DNA of 64,000 bases from Pyxidicoccus parkwaysis (GCF_017301735.1 NZ_CP071090.1:682001-746000), one strand, 5' to 3'. Counted from the stretch's first letter, positions 33,039 to 42,078 are shown. Notes: generated by a model from the sequence alone, not told the origin. Made by a program: numbers and translations.

Positions 33039-34208
33039 CTACCAGGAGGACGTCTGCTCGGGCAGCTCCACCGTGAAGGTGCTGCCCAGGTTGACGCGGC
33101 TCTGCACCGTGAGCCGGCCGCCCATGGCTTCCACCAGGGCGCGCCCCACGGTGAGGCCCAGGCCGGCGCCCTTCTCCGGCGCCTTCGTCGTGTAGTAGGG
33201 CTCGAAGACGGCGCTGATTTCGTCCTCGAAGATGCCGATGCCGGTGTCCTTGACGAACATCCGGGGGCCGAAGTCGCCGAAGATGTCCGGCAGCTCCACG
33301 CCCACGTGGATGCGGCGCGGGCGGTCCGTCACGTCCTCCACCGCATCCGCCGCGTTGGCCAGCAGCTCCACCAGCACCTGCTCCAGCTGGCGCCGGTTGA
33401 AGACCACCGCAATCGGGTCCTCCGTCAGCAGCACCTTCACCTCGGCCGAGCCGAGCCGGCCTGCGGCACGCATCCGCTCCACCACGCCGGGGACCAGATC
33501 ACGCAAATCAAAGCGCTGGATGTCCTTGGGGCTGGTGGGGCCGAGCGACAGCAGGTGCTGGCCGTGCAGCCGCATCTGCTCGCCCGCCACGCCCAGCTTC
33601 TTGAGCTCCGCGGGGTCCGGCGGCAGGCCCTGCATGGCGCGGCTCTGCACGTGCGCCAGGGCGCGCTGCATGTCCTCGCCCACCCGGCCCAGGTTCTGCG
33701 CCACGTCCGCCGCCAGCGTGCCCAGGCGCGCCAGCCGCTCCATCTCCACCCAGCGGGTGCGCGGGTCCAACAGCGCTTCCGGGCGCAGGCCGCCCGCGTC
33801 GCGGTGGGCCTTCAGCTCCAGCAGCGTGTGGATGCGGACCTTCAGCTCCAGCGGGTCCAGCGGCTCGGTGATGAGCAGATCATCAACTCCCGCTTCCAGT
33901 ACCTCGCGGCGCGTCTGCCGGTCCGCGCTGGGCGTCAGCATGAGCACGGGGAGGGACGGGTTCTCCAGCTCCGCCTGGAGGCGCCGGTAGGCCGCGAGGC
34001 CGTCCGTGCCGGGGCGCTGCACGTCCAGCAGCACCAGGTCCGCTGACTGCCGGGACGCTGTCGCCGCCGCCGCCTTCCCGCTGGCGGGGAGTACGTCATA
34101 GCCGGCCGGTGAGAGGATGGAGTACAGCCGCTCCATGCCGCCCGACTGCACGTCCACGGCCAGCACGCGGGGCCGGTACGCAGCAGCGCTTCCCGTCGTC
34201 TCCAGCAT
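33039..34208 (-). CDS. Receiver-plus-ATPase sensor protein with degenerate phosphotransfer residues
   Basis: Start ATG 34208 (389 residues), with a GGTGGGGGTGG purine run just upstream. Residues 14-130 are a receiver domain: Asp62 is present, but the conserved lysine is Glu115 (ITEPLDP). Residues 155-230 look like a HisKA helical hairpin (RLGTLAADVAQN) with Gln171 where the phosphoacceptor His of VAHEI should be. The HATPase domain (NAADAVED, DTGIGI, GAGLGLTVG) looks intact. No membrane segment. It may bind ATP and scaffold or act on another kinase rather than autophosphorylate. Confidence 0.85.
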   Translation of the reverse strand: MLETTGSAAAYRPRVLAVDVQSGGMERLYSILSPAGYDVLPASGKAAAATASRQSADLVLLDVQRPGTDGLAAYRRLQAELENPSLPVLMLTPSADRQTRREVLEAGVDDLLITEPLDPLELKVRIHTLLELKAHRDAGGLRPEALLDPRTRWVEMERLARLGTLAADVAQNLGRVGEDMQRALAHVQSRAMQGLPPDPAELKKLGVAGEQMRLHGQHLLSLGPTSPKDIQRFDLRDLVPGVVERMRAAGRLGSAEVKVLLTEDPIAVVFNRRQLEQVLVELLANAADAVEDVTDRPRRIHVGVELPDIFGDFGPRMFVKDTGIGIFEDEISAVFEPYYTTKAPEKGAGLGLTVGRALVEAMGGRLTVQSRVNLGSTFTVELPEQTSSW

Positions 34209-34266
34209 CACGCCACCCCCACCAGGTGACCGGGCAGCAACGCCCGGCGATTCCATGCAGACCCTA

Positions 34267-34333
34267 CGGACCGCATACCGGACTGGATGCGACTTCCCCC
34301 CCGGAGCCTGCGTCCAGTCCGGTACGCGGTCCG
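34267..34333. repeat. 21-bp inverted repeat with one mismatch
   Basis: The left arm 34267-34287 (core GGACCGC, ACCGGACTGGA) pairs with the right arm 34313-34333 (core TCCAGTCCGGT, GCGGTCC) except for one position that would be A-C or G-U depending on strand. The loop is 25 nt. The nearest start codon is the sensor gene ATG at 34208. Confidence 0.8.
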
Positions 34334-34520
34334 AATCCAGGCAATGACCTATGCGAGGCGCGTGCCGGGACGGCGGAAGGGCTCCGATCGCCGCCTGACG
34401 AAAGGCGGGCGAAACTATCCCTGTAACGGCGCGGGGTTGGATTGTTGCCTCCAGGGCGGAACCCCCACCGGCGGTGTTGAGCGCGCGATGGATGGGGGTC
34501 ACTCTTGACCAGGAATCACA

Positions 34521-34550
34521 AAAGACCCGGGTATGAAAATACCCCGACCC
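34521..34550 (-). terminator. Terminator of the nucleoside importer operon
   Basis: GGGTAT (34529-34534) and ATACCC (34539-34544) form a perfect 6-bp stem; minus-strand transcripts continue into GGGTCTTTTGTG. It starts about 16 bp after the permease stop codon. Confidence 0.6.
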
Positions 34551-34560
34551 ATGGGAGGGC

Positions 34561-35490
34561 TTACCGCGATTCCTGCTCGTACGGCACGCCGAGTGCGGCG
34601 GGGGCGTTGCCGCGCTGTCCCTGGAGGGTGAGGAGGGCAAGGGTGAGCACGTAGGGGAGGGCCTGCAACATGCCCTGCGGTACGACGTCCAGGAGGCCCG
34701 GCGCGCTGGAGGCGAGGCCGATTCGAAGCGCGTCGCCGAAGGTGAAGAAGAGTGCGGCGAGGAAGGCGCCCACGGGCGTCCAGCGGCCGAACACCATGGC
34801 CGCCAGGGCGATGAAGCCCAGGCCCGCGGGGGTGTGCTGCTCGAAGCGGCCCAGCACGCACGTGGACAGCACGGCGCCGCCCAGGCCCGCCATCAGCCCT
34901 CCGCCCAGCACCGCGCCCCAGCGCAGCCCGGCGACGCTCAGGCCCAGCGTGGCCACGGCGTGGGGCTTGTCGCCCACCGCGCGCAGGCGCAGGCCCAGCG
35001 GCGTGCGCGCCAGGAGGCCCTGGAGGACGAAGGGCAGCACCAGCGCGAGGTACGTGGGCGCGGAGTGTCCGGACAGCGCGCTCAGCACCGGCACGGACTG
35101 GAGGCCGGGGATGTTCCAGCGCGTGGCGCCTTCGATGGCCGGCGTGCCGTTGGGGCCGTAGAGGGACTCCAGGAGGAAGCTGCCGCCGGCCAGGGCCACG
35201 AGGTTGAGGGCGATGCCGGACACCACCTGGTCCGAGCGCCAGCGGATGCTGAGGAAGCCGTGCACCGCGGCCAGCGCCGCGCCCGCGAGCATGCCCACGG
35301 CGACGGCCAGGGGCAGCGGCATCTTCAGCGCCGCCACCGCCGCGCAGAAGGCGCCCACGCGCATCATCCCCTCCATGCCCACCGACACCACGCCGGCGCG
35401 CTCGGAGAGCACCGCGCCCAGCGCCGCGAAGACGAGCGCGGGCGCCGCGTCCAGCGTGGAGAAGAGCAGCGCGCGGAGAATCTCAAGCAC
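34561..35490 (-). CDS. Nucleoside ABC importer, second permease (NupQ/YufQ type)
   Basis: 309 residues from GTG 35490, overlapping the preceding permease gene by 8 bp. About 8-9 hydrophobic segments, with the branched-chain-permease-like motif LSERAGVVSVGMEGMM near the N-terminus (typical L-x-N-x-G-x-E-G) and an EAA-like loop LRAVGDKPHAVATLG. With its neighbours it forms a BMP-family purine or general nucleoside importer. Last gene of the operon. Confidence 0.92.
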   Translation of the reverse strand: MLEILRALLFSTLDAAPALVFAALGAVLSERAGVVSVGMEGMMRVGAFCAAVAALKMPLPLAVAVGMLAGAALAAVHGFLSIRWRSDQVVSGIALNLVALAGGSFLLESLYGPNGTPAIEGATRWNIPGLQSVPVLSALSGHSAPTYLALVLPFVLQGLLARTPLGLRLRAVGDKPHAVATLGLSVAGLRWGAVLGGGLMAGLGGAVLSTCVLGRFEQHTPAGLGFIALAAMVFGRWTPVGAFLAALFFTFGDALRIGLASSAPGLLDVVPQGMLQALPYVLTLALLTLQGQRGNAPAALGVPYEQESR

Positions 35491-36619
35491 GGGGCACCTG
35501 CGCGGTGGAGGCAGTGCTGGACGTGACGGCCGGCGCGGAGGACTCGCGGCGGCGCAGCAGGGCGAGCCACACCTGGCGGCCGGCGACGAAGAGCAGCGCG
35601 AGGCCCTGGATGAGCTCGGGGAAGGTGGGGTGCACGTGGAGCATCTGCATGCGCGTGCCGCCCGCGCGCAGCACGCCGAAGAAGAGCGCGGCCAGCATGG
35701 CGCCCAGCGGGTGGTTGTTGCCGATGAGGGCGATGGCGATGCCGTCGAAGCCGTAGGGCGCGCCCAGCGTGCCGGGGTAGCGCCCCTCGGTGCCCAGTAC
35801 CAGCACCGCGCCCGCCAGTCCCGCCATGGCCCCGGCCAGCGCCATGGCCACGCCGGTGCGCCGGGCCACCGGGACGCCGGCGGTGCGCGCGGCCTCGGCG
35901 CCCAGGCCCACCGCGCGCGTCTCGAAGCCGGAGCGCGTACGCGACAGCCACAGCCACAGCGCCACCGCGAGCAGCAGCGCCAGCGGGAAGCCCAGGTTGA
36001 GGCGGGACAGGTCGCCCAGGAGCCGGGGCAGCACGGCGGTGGGCTGGATTTCGGCGGTGCCGGTGATGGACTGGCCACCCTCGGCCACGCCCCGCAGCGG
36101 GCCGATGACGAGCCAGTTGTCCACGAGCCGCAGCGCCACCCAGTTGAGCATGATGGTGGAGATGACCTCGTGCACGCCCCGGTAGAGCTTGAGGAGCGCG
36201 GCGAGGCCCGCCCACGCACCGCCCGCGAGCGCCGCGGCCAGGAGCGCGGTGGGGACATGCAGCACCGCGGGCAGGGACAGGTGGGCGCCCACGATGGCGG
36301 CGGCCAGCGCGCCGAGAATCATCTGCCCCTGCGCGCCGATGTTGAAGAGGCCCACCTTGAAGGCCACCGCCACGGACAGGCCGGTGAGGGTGAGCAGCGC
36401 GGCCTTCATCGCGGCCTCGCCCAGAGGCCGGGTGATGGTGGTGGCCGCGCTCCCATCGAGCCAGCCGGGCCAGTTGCCGATGCCACCCCATAACATCTGG
36501 AGATAGGCGTCGGTGGCGGTGCCGGGCGCCATCGTCACGGCGATGAGCGCCCAGCACACCGCGAGCGCCAGCAGCACGGAGAGCACGGAAGGGAGGGCTT
36601 GCCTCAGTCGCTCATGCAT
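35483..36619 (-). CDS. Nucleoside ABC importer, first permease (NupP/YufP type)
   Basis: 378 residues. The FKVGLFNIGAQGQM motif after the second hydrophobic segment and the loop RAVGLGAEAARTAGVP are diagnostic of this permease family. About ten hydrophobic segments. The ATG at 36619 overlaps the ATPase gene end by 8 bp, and its own end overlaps the next permease, so all are translationally coupled. Confidence 0.93.
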   Translation of the reverse strand: MHERLRQALPSVLSVLLALAVCWALIAVTMAPGTATDAYLQMLWGGIGNWPGWLDGSAATTITRPLGEAAMKAALLTLTGLSVAVAFKVGLFNIGAQGQMILGALAAAIVGAHLSLPAVLHVPTALLAAALAGGAWAGLAALLKLYRGVHEVISTIMLNWVALRLVDNWLVIGPLRGVAEGGQSITGTAEIQPTAVLPRLLGDLSRLNLGFPLALLLAVALWLWLSRTRSGFETRAVGLGAEAARTAGVPVARRTGVAMALAGAMAGLAGAVLVLGTEGRYPGTLGAPYGFDGIAIALIGNNHPLGAMLAALFFGVLRAGGTRMQMLHVHPTFPELIQGLALLFVAGRQVWLALLRRRESSAPAVTSSTASTAQVPRA

Positions 36620-38234
36620 GGCCCGGCTCCGCTCCCAGCATGCGGCGTCCCAGCTCGCGCTCGTCGAACTGCTCGCGCGTGAAGTGTCCCGTCACGCGCC
36701 CTTCGAAGAGGACGTAGACGCGGTCCGAGAGCGCCAGCACCTCCTCCAGGTCCAGGGACACGAGGAGGACTCCGGCTCCCTGGGCACGCGCCTCGCGCAG
36801 CTTCTCGTGGACGTGGGCCACCGCGCCGATGTCCAGGCCGCGCGTGGGCTGCACCACGACGAGCAGGCGGGGCCGGGCGTCCAGCTCGCGGGCCACGACG
36901 ACCTTCTGCTGGTTGCCGCCGGACAGCCGCTCCAGGGGCAGCGTCGGGTCGGGCGGGCGCACGTCGTACGCGTCGAGCAGGACGCGCGTGCGCTCGTGGC
37001 GCCCGGTGAAGTCAATCCACGGGCCCCGGGCGAAGGGCGGCCGCGTGTGCCGGCCGAGGGCCACGTTCTCCTCCACGGTGAGGGCCTTCACCACGGCGCG
37101 GCGCAGCCGGTCCTCGGGAATGTGGCCCACGCCGCGCTCGCGCGCCCGGGCCGGAGTGAGGCCGGCGAGCGCGCCTCCGAGCAGCGTGCCGCTGCCCGAC
37201 GTGAGGGAGCGCAGGCCGGTGAGGACCTCGGCCAATTCGCGCTGCCCGTTGCCGTCCACGCCCGCGATGCCGACGATTTCGCCCGCGCTCACGGTGAGGT
37301 CCACGCCGCGCAAGGCCGGACGGCCGTTGTCGCCCACGGCCTGCAGGCCGCGCGCCTCGAGGAGGACCTCTCCCGTGGACGGGGAAGGGACTCGCTCGGC
37401 GGTGGGGCTCGATGCGGCGCCGCCCGTGAGCGCGAGTGACGCCGTGCCCGTTGGAGCGCCGCCCGTGAGCGCGAGTGACGCCGTGCCCGTTGGAGCGCCG
37501 CCCGCGAGCGCATGCGCCACGTCCGGCACCACGGCCTGGGCCTGTGCAGCGGCCACGGCCCGGTGCCCTTCACCCACCATGAGGGAGGCCAGCTGCCCCA
37601 CGGTGGTCTCCGACGCGCGCACCTCGGCCACCACGCGTCCCCGGCGCATGACGGCGACGCGGTCCGCCACGCCCAGCACCTCCTTCAGCTTGTGGCTGAT
37701 GAGCACCACGGTGCGCCCCTGCGCGACGAGGCCGCGCATGACGTGGGCCAATTCGTCCGACTCCTGCGGCGTGAGCACGGCGGTGGGCTCGTCGAGCACG
37801 AGCACCTGGGCCCCCCGGTGCAGCGCCTTGACGATTTCCACCTTCTGCTGCGAGCCCACGGTGAGCGTGTCCACGCGGGCGCGCGGCTCCAGGTTGAAGC
37901 CGAAGCGGGCGCAGGTGGCGGCCACCTCGGTGACGGCGCGCTCCAGGTCGAAGAGGCCGCGGCGCGTGGGCTCGCGGCCGAGCACCACGTTCTCCACCAC
38001 CGTCAGCGTGGGCACGAGCATGAAGTGCTGATGCACCATGCCGATGCCCCGGGCAATCGCGTCGCGCGGGCTTTTGAAGCGCACGGGCTGTCCATCCACG
38101 GACAGCTCGCCCCGGTCCGGCTGGTAGAGCCCGTAGAGGACGTTCATCAGGCTCGTCTTGCCCGCGCCGTTCTCTCCCACCACGGCGAGCAGTTCGCCCT
38201 CGCGCACGTCGAGCGACGCGTCCTCCAGCGACAC
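36612..38234 (-). CDS. Nucleoside ABC importer, double ATP-binding subunit (NupO/YufO type)
   Basis: Two ABC ATPase modules in one chain. The first has GENGAGKTSLMN, a QHFML Q-loop and VLVLDEPTAVLTP; its signature is the LTVGSQQKVEI variant. The second has VDGNGQRE (degenerate Walker A), LSGGNQQKVVVARE and VVVQPTRGLD. The GTG at 38234 is the first canonical start, but the fold should begin about 14 residues earlier (ISLRHIRKAFGN), pointing to ATT 38273 or CTG 38276 overlapping the lipoprotein stop. The linker between modules holds a perfect 39-bp tandem repeat. Confidence 0.92.
   Translation of the reverse strand: MSLEDASLDVREGELLAVVGENGAGKTSLMNVLYGLYQPDRGELSVDGQPVRFKSPRDAIARGIGMVHQHFMLVPTLTVVENVVLGREPTRRGLFDLERAVTEVAATCARFGFNLEPRARVDTLTVGSQQKVEIVKALHRGAQVLVLDEPTAVLTPQESDELAHVMRGLVAQGRTVVLISHKLKEVLGVADRVAVMRRGRVVAEVRASETTVGQLASLMVGEGHRAVAAAQAQAVVPDVAHALAGGAPTGTASLALTGGAPTGTASLALTGGAASSPTAERVPSPSTGEVLLEARGLQAVGDNGRPALRGVDLTVSAGEIVGIAGVDGNGQRELAEVLTGLRSLTSGSGTLLGGALAGLTPARARERGVGHIPEDRLRRAVVKALTVEENVALGRHTRPPFARGPWIDFTGRHERTRVLLDAYDVRPPDPTLPLERLSGGNQQKVVVARELDARPRLLVVVQPTRGLDIGAVAHVHEKLREARAQGAGVLLVSLDLEEVLALSDRVYVLFEGRVTGHFTREQFDERELGRRMLGAEPGHA
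37419..37496 (-). repeat. Perfect 39-bp tandem duplication inside the ATPase gene
   Basis: Two identical 39-bp units (37419-37457, 37458-37496) plus a partial third encode ALTGGAPTGTASL-type 13-residue repeats in the inter-domain linker. Identity at every base implies a recent or still unstable duplication. Confidence 0.9.
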
Positions 38235-38272
38235 GCAGTTGCCGAAGGCCTTTCGGATGTGCCGGAGGGAAA

Positions 38273-39466
38273 TCAGGGCGCGGCAGCCTGGAAGGAGGCG
38301 AGGTCCGCGTGCACCGCCGGCACCTGGAGCTGCCCGGAGATGATGCGCTGGCGCAGCGCCTCCACCTTCTGCAGCGCCTCCGCCTTGCCGGGGAAGTCCA
38401 CCCGCACGTCGGCCATGCCCACGCCATTCTCCTTGAGGCCGAGCACCTGCTCACCCGCGGAGAACTTCCCGTCCACCAGGTCCTTCGTCGCCTGGTAGAT
38501 GGCCAGGTCGGTGTACTTCATCATCGACGTGAGGATGGCGTCCGGCGCCACGTGCGACTGGTCCGAGTCCACGCCAATCGCATACACGTTCTTCCCCGCC
38601 GCGCGCGCCTCCTTCACCGCCTGGATGACGCCGATGCCGTCCGCGCCCGCCGCGTGGAAGAGGATGTCCGCGCCCTTGGCGATGAGGTCCTGCGCCACCT
38701 GCTTGCCCGCGGCCATGTTGTTGAAGCTGCCGGTGTAGACGGCCATGAGCGACTGGGCGGCCTGGGGGTTGGTCGTCTTCACGCCCGCGCGGTAGCCCAC
38801 CTCGAAGCGCTGGATGAGGGGCACCTCGATGCCGCCCACGAAGCCCACCTTGCCCGTCTTCGTCACCAGCCCGGCCAGCGCGCCCACGAGGAAGCTGCCC
38901 TCGTGCTCCTTGAACAGCACGGTGCGCACGTTGGGCAGCTTCAGCACCTTGCCCTGCGCGTCCAGCACCTCGCTGTCGATGAGCAGGAACTGCGACTTCG
39001 GGTTCTCCTGCGCGGCGGTGCGCACGGCGTTGGCCAGCATGTAGCCATTGCCGATGGTGAGCTTCGCGCCCTGGTCCACGAGCAGCTGGAGGTTGGGGGC
39101 GTAGTCCTCCTGCGCCTTGCTCTGGAGCACCAGGGGCTTCACGGGCAGGGGCTGGAGGGTGGCCGCGATGGACGACAGGGAGGGCGGGAGGGACTGGCGG
39201 ACCTCGTCGGGCGAGGCGTCCACGTACTTGCCGGCCTCGTAGCGCTTGCCCGCCGCGTACAGCTCCAGGCCGCGCAGCGCGGCGTCGTTGAAGGAGTGGT
39301 CACCGCGCCCGCCCACGTCGATGACGAGCCCCACGGGGATGAGGGCGGCCTTGGCCGGCTGCTGGGCGGTGGCGGTGCCCTGGGCACCGGCGGGGGGCGC
39401 TTCTTCCTTCTTGGAGCACGCACACAGGAGGGCGGCGAGGGCCAGGACGTGGAGGCGGAGCATCAT
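38273..39466 (-). CDS. BMP-family nucleoside-binding lipoprotein
   Basis: 397 residues; lipobox LCAC. Family signature DVGGRGDHSFNDAALRGL near the N-terminus and GFVGGIEVPLIQRFEVGY in the middle, as in BmpA/PnrA/Med-type nucleoside binding proteins. It captures nucleosides in the periplasm for the downstream ATPase and permeases. First gene of the operon and divergent from deoA, with only about 70 bp shared control region. Confidence 0.93.
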   Translation of the reverse strand: MMLRLHVLALAALLCACSKKEEAPPAGAQGTATAQQPAKAALIPVGLVIDVGGRGDHSFNDAALRGLELYAAGKRYEAGKYVDASPDEVRQSLPPSLSSIAATLQPLPVKPLVLQSKAQEDYAPNLQLLVDQGAKLTIGNGYMLANAVRTAAQENPKSQFLLIDSEVLDAQGKVLKLPNVRTVLFKEHEGSFLVGALAGLVTKTGKVGFVGGIEVPLIQRFEVGYRAGVKTTNPQAAQSLMAVYTGSFNNMAAGKQVAQDLIAKGADILFHAAGADGIGVIQAVKEARAAGKNVYAIGVDSDQSHVAPDAILTSMMKYTDLAIYQATKDLVDGKFSAGEQVLGLKENGVGMADVRVDFPGKAEALQKVEALRQRIISGQLQVPAVHADLASFQAAAP

Positions 39467-39536
39467 GGAGGGCTATCTACCAGATGAAGCCCGGGCTTTC
39501 CCTTTCCCGGAGTGCATGGGGGGCCGTGTTCCTGCT

Positions 39537-40853
39537 ATGGGCAGGGCCGTGCAACCCTACGAGCTCATCAAGGCAAAGCGGGATGGTGGCCGGCTGGACC
39601 CGGCGGACATCCGCGCGTTCATCCAGGCATATACGGCGGGGACGGTGGCGGACTACCAGATGGCCGCCATGTGCATGGCCATCTTCTTCAAGGGACTGGA
39701 CTCCCGGGAGCTGGGCGCCTGGGCGCGCGCCATGCTGGAGTCCGGCGAGGTGTTGGACCTGTCGGACACGCCCGCCGTGAAGGTGGACAAGCACTCGACG
39801 GGCGGGGTGGGGGACAAGGTGTCCCTCAGCCTGGCGCCGCTGGCGGCCGCGTGCGGCGTGCCGGTGCCGATGATTTCGGGCCGCGGCCTGGGGCACACGG
39901 GCGGGACGCTGGACAAGCTGGAGTCCATTCCGGGCTTCAACGTCAACCTGCCCACGTCCGAGTACCGGCGGCTGGTGCGCGAGGTGGGCTGCTGCCTGAT
40001 TGGCCAGACGGCGCAGGTGGCTCCGGCGGACAAGAAGCTCTACGCGCTGCGCGACGTGACGGCGACGGTGGACTGCATCCCGCTGATTGCGTCCTCCATC
40101 ATGAGCAAGAAGCTGGCGGAGGGCATCGACGCGCTGGTGCTCGACGTGAAGGTGGGCAGTGGCGCCTTCATGAAGCGCGACGAGGACGCGCGGCTGCTGG
40201 CGCGGACCATGATTGGGCTGGGCGCGGAGATGGGGAAGAAGGTGGTGGCGCTCCTCACGGACATGGACCAGCCGCTGGGCCGCAAGGTGGGCAACGCGCT
40301 GGAGGTGATGGAGGCGGTGGACATGCTCCGCGGCGAGGCTCCGGAGGACTACACGGAGATTACCTACGCGCTGACGGCGGAGATGCTGGTGCTGGGCAAG
40401 AAGGCGGCGACGGTGGAGGAGGCGCGCGAGAAGCTGCGCAAGGTGGTGGAGGACGGCAGCGCGGTGCGCAAGCTGAAGGAAATCGTCCAGGTGCAGGGGG
40501 GAGACCCGCGCGCGATTGATGACTACTCGCTGCTGCCGCAGGCGAAGTCGACGACGGACGTGGTGGCGCCGCGCGATGGCTGGGTGACCGCGATTGACAC
40601 CGAGGGCGTGGGCCTCGCGGGCGTGGCGCTGGGCGCGGGCCGGCAGCGCGTGGACAGCAAGATTGACCCGGCCGTGGGCTTCACGCTGCTGAAGAAGACG
40701 GGCGAGAAGGTGACGAAGGGCGAGCCGGTGGTGCGCGTGCACTTCAACGACGCGGGCCCGGTGGAGGATGTGAAGACTCGCCTGCTGGCTGCGTACAGGT
40801 TCGGTGACGCGGCGCCCGTGGCCCGGCCGCTGGTGCGCGAGCGCATCGACTGA
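39537..40853 (+). CDS. deoA: Pyrimidine-nucleoside / thymidine phosphorylase
   Basis: Start taken at ATG 39537 (438 residues); GTG 39549 or ATG 39516 are possible. Motifs KHSTGGVGDKVSL, SGRGLGHTGGTLDKLE and SIMSKKLAEG place it in the phosphorylase II family; the C-terminal domain (VGLAGVALGAGR, DPAVGFTLLKK) is complete. It splits thymidine, deoxyuridine and perhaps uridine with phosphate, giving (deoxy)ribose 1-phosphate for the mutase and DeoC. Divergent from the importer. Confidence 0.94.
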   Translation: MGRAVQPYELIKAKRDGGRLDPADIRAFIQAYTAGTVADYQMAAMCMAIFFKGLDSRELGAWARAMLESGEVLDLSDTPAVKVDKHSTGGVGDKVSLSLAPLAAACGVPVPMISGRGLGHTGGTLDKLESIPGFNVNLPTSEYRRLVREVGCCLIGQTAQVAPADKKLYALRDVTATVDCIPLIASSIMSKKLAEGIDALVLDVKVGSGAFMKRDEDARLLARTMIGLGAEMGKKVVALLTDMDQPLGRKVGNALEVMEAVDMLRGEAPEDYTEITYALTAEMLVLGKKAATVEEAREKLRKVVEDGSAVRKLKEIVQVQGGDPRAIDDYSLLPQAKSTTDVVAPRDGWVTAIDTEGVGLAGVALGAGRQRVDSKIDPAVGFTLLKKTGEKVTKGEPVVRVHFNDAGPVEDVKTRLLAAYRFGDAAPVARPLVRERID

Positions 40854-40876
40854 CGTGTGTGCCGTGAGGGGATGCC

Positions 40877-42064
40877 GTGAAGACGGGCTCTGAAATCGAG
40901 TCGCGGTGTCCCCTGTGTGGTGGGCTGTTCGGAGATGCAACGCTGGAGTGGGATTTCGCTCGGGGCAGGGTGTCGTTCCCCTGCCTCTCCTGCGACTTCG
41001 TGATGCGGGTGCCCGCGAGTGCTCCGATATTCGGGCCTCTCCGTCCCCCGCGTTGGAACCTCACCATTCGTTGGAGTGGCGAGGCCGCCACCATGAAGGA
41101 TGCGGCCCTGCTGAAGCAGTTCGTCCCCGAGTTCACCCACCTGTCCATCTCCGACGTGCACGCCCGTCTGGGCAGCGCTTGGGAGTGGACGGTCGACGCG
41201 CTGTCCGAATCGGCGATGCGGCAGCTCCGCGCGGATGCGGAGGCGCGAGGCTTCTCGGTGGAGGCCATGTCCGTGGGCGCGGCCCGTCCCCGGTTGAAGC
41301 TGCCCAGGCCCGGTTCAGGGACGGTGGGCTACTGCGTCCGCTTCGCCCCCGCGTTTCTGGAGCAGGGTCACATCCTGGCGACGTTCGGTCCGGCGGGCGG
41401 GGCCGTGTCCATCGCTCGTGAGACAGAGGTGCCGGAGACCTTCGAAGTTCCAAGTGAGCGGGCGCGTCGGTTCCTCGAAGAAGTCGCCGCCCTGGACCCG
41501 CTGGGCATTCCAGATGGAGCGACAACGGTCATCGTGGATGGGCTCCTCCTGGAGTGCCTCGTGCAGGAGGACCGGGGCAATCACCGGTTCTTCGCGTGCA
41601 GCCCGCGTCCGGACAATGACCCCCGGCAGTACGGCTTCGTGGCCGCGCTCACCCGGTTGGCCATGGGTGCGGCTCGCGAGTCGCGCACCGGTACGTATCT
41701 GGAGCGGGTCTTCGGGCGCCTCGGTCGGAGACTGCCGGTGAAGGTGTTCGAGGAGACGCCCCGGCGCATCCGGCTCTTCGGGTTGCTCACGTCGTCCGAT
41801 GCAGCGGCGCTGGAGGCGCTCTTCGCTTCGGTGGCGCCGGAGGAGGCCGTGGTCATGGACCTCTCAAACCTGGATGCCATGGGCACGGCACTTCATCCAC
41901 TCTTCGCGCGGTTTCATGCGCGCCCGGGCAGGACGGCGTGGTGGGGGGGACGTACCGCGGCCCGTCACCTGGTCGCGGCGGGGATTCCCAGGGACTGTCT
42001 GCACGGGGACATGGAGTCTGCGCGCGCGGCCCTTGGGAGCGGCACCGTGCCTCGCCCTTCGTGA
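40877..42064 (+). CDS. Zinc-ribbon protein with conserved middle region and STAS-like C-terminus
   Basis: 395 residues from GTG 40877 with GAGGGG upstream. The N-terminus has CPLCGG and CLSCDF, a four-cysteine ribbon. A middle region of about 230 residues is shared with the gene at 42520 (RFLEEVAALDPLGIP, PVKVFEETPRRIR). The last 100 residues (LLTSSDAAALEALFA, then VVMDLSNLDAMGTALHPLF) resemble a STAS anti-sigma-antagonist fold, although the usual Ser/Thr phosphosite is not certain. No function is known. Confidence 0.75.
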   Translation: MKTGSEIESRCPLCGGLFGDATLEWDFARGRVSFPCLSCDFVMRVPASAPIFGPLRPPRWNLTIRWSGEAATMKDAALLKQFVPEFTHLSISDVHARLGSAWEWTVDALSESAMRQLRADAEARGFSVEAMSVGAARPRLKLPRPGSGTVGYCVRFAPAFLEQGHILATFGPAGGAVSIARETEVPETFEVPSERARRFLEEVAALDPLGIPDGATTVIVDGLLLECLVQEDRGNHRFFACSPRPDNDPRQYGFVAALTRLAMGAARESRTGTYLERVFGRLGRRLPVKVFEETPRRIRLFGLLTSSDAAALEALFASVAPEEAVVMDLSNLDAMGTALHPLFARFHARPGRTAWWGGRTAARHLVAAGIPRDCLHGDMESARAALGSGTVPRPS

Positions 42065-42078
42065 TAGATGCGCGGGGC

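Larger units (their letters stand above)
34209..34560. other. 352-bp non-coding region between the sensor gene and the ABC importer
   Basis: It contains a 21-bp inverted repeat (34267-34333) in the upstream part of the sensor gene, then about 180 bp with no structure I can name, and finally the terminator of the importer operon (34521-34550). No protein-like frame is convincing here. Confidence 0.6.

Noticed and set aside
34321..34340. GGTCCGAATCC resembling a tRNA T-arm
   Set aside because: No acceptor, D or anticodon arms around it; it is the edge of the inverted repeat.
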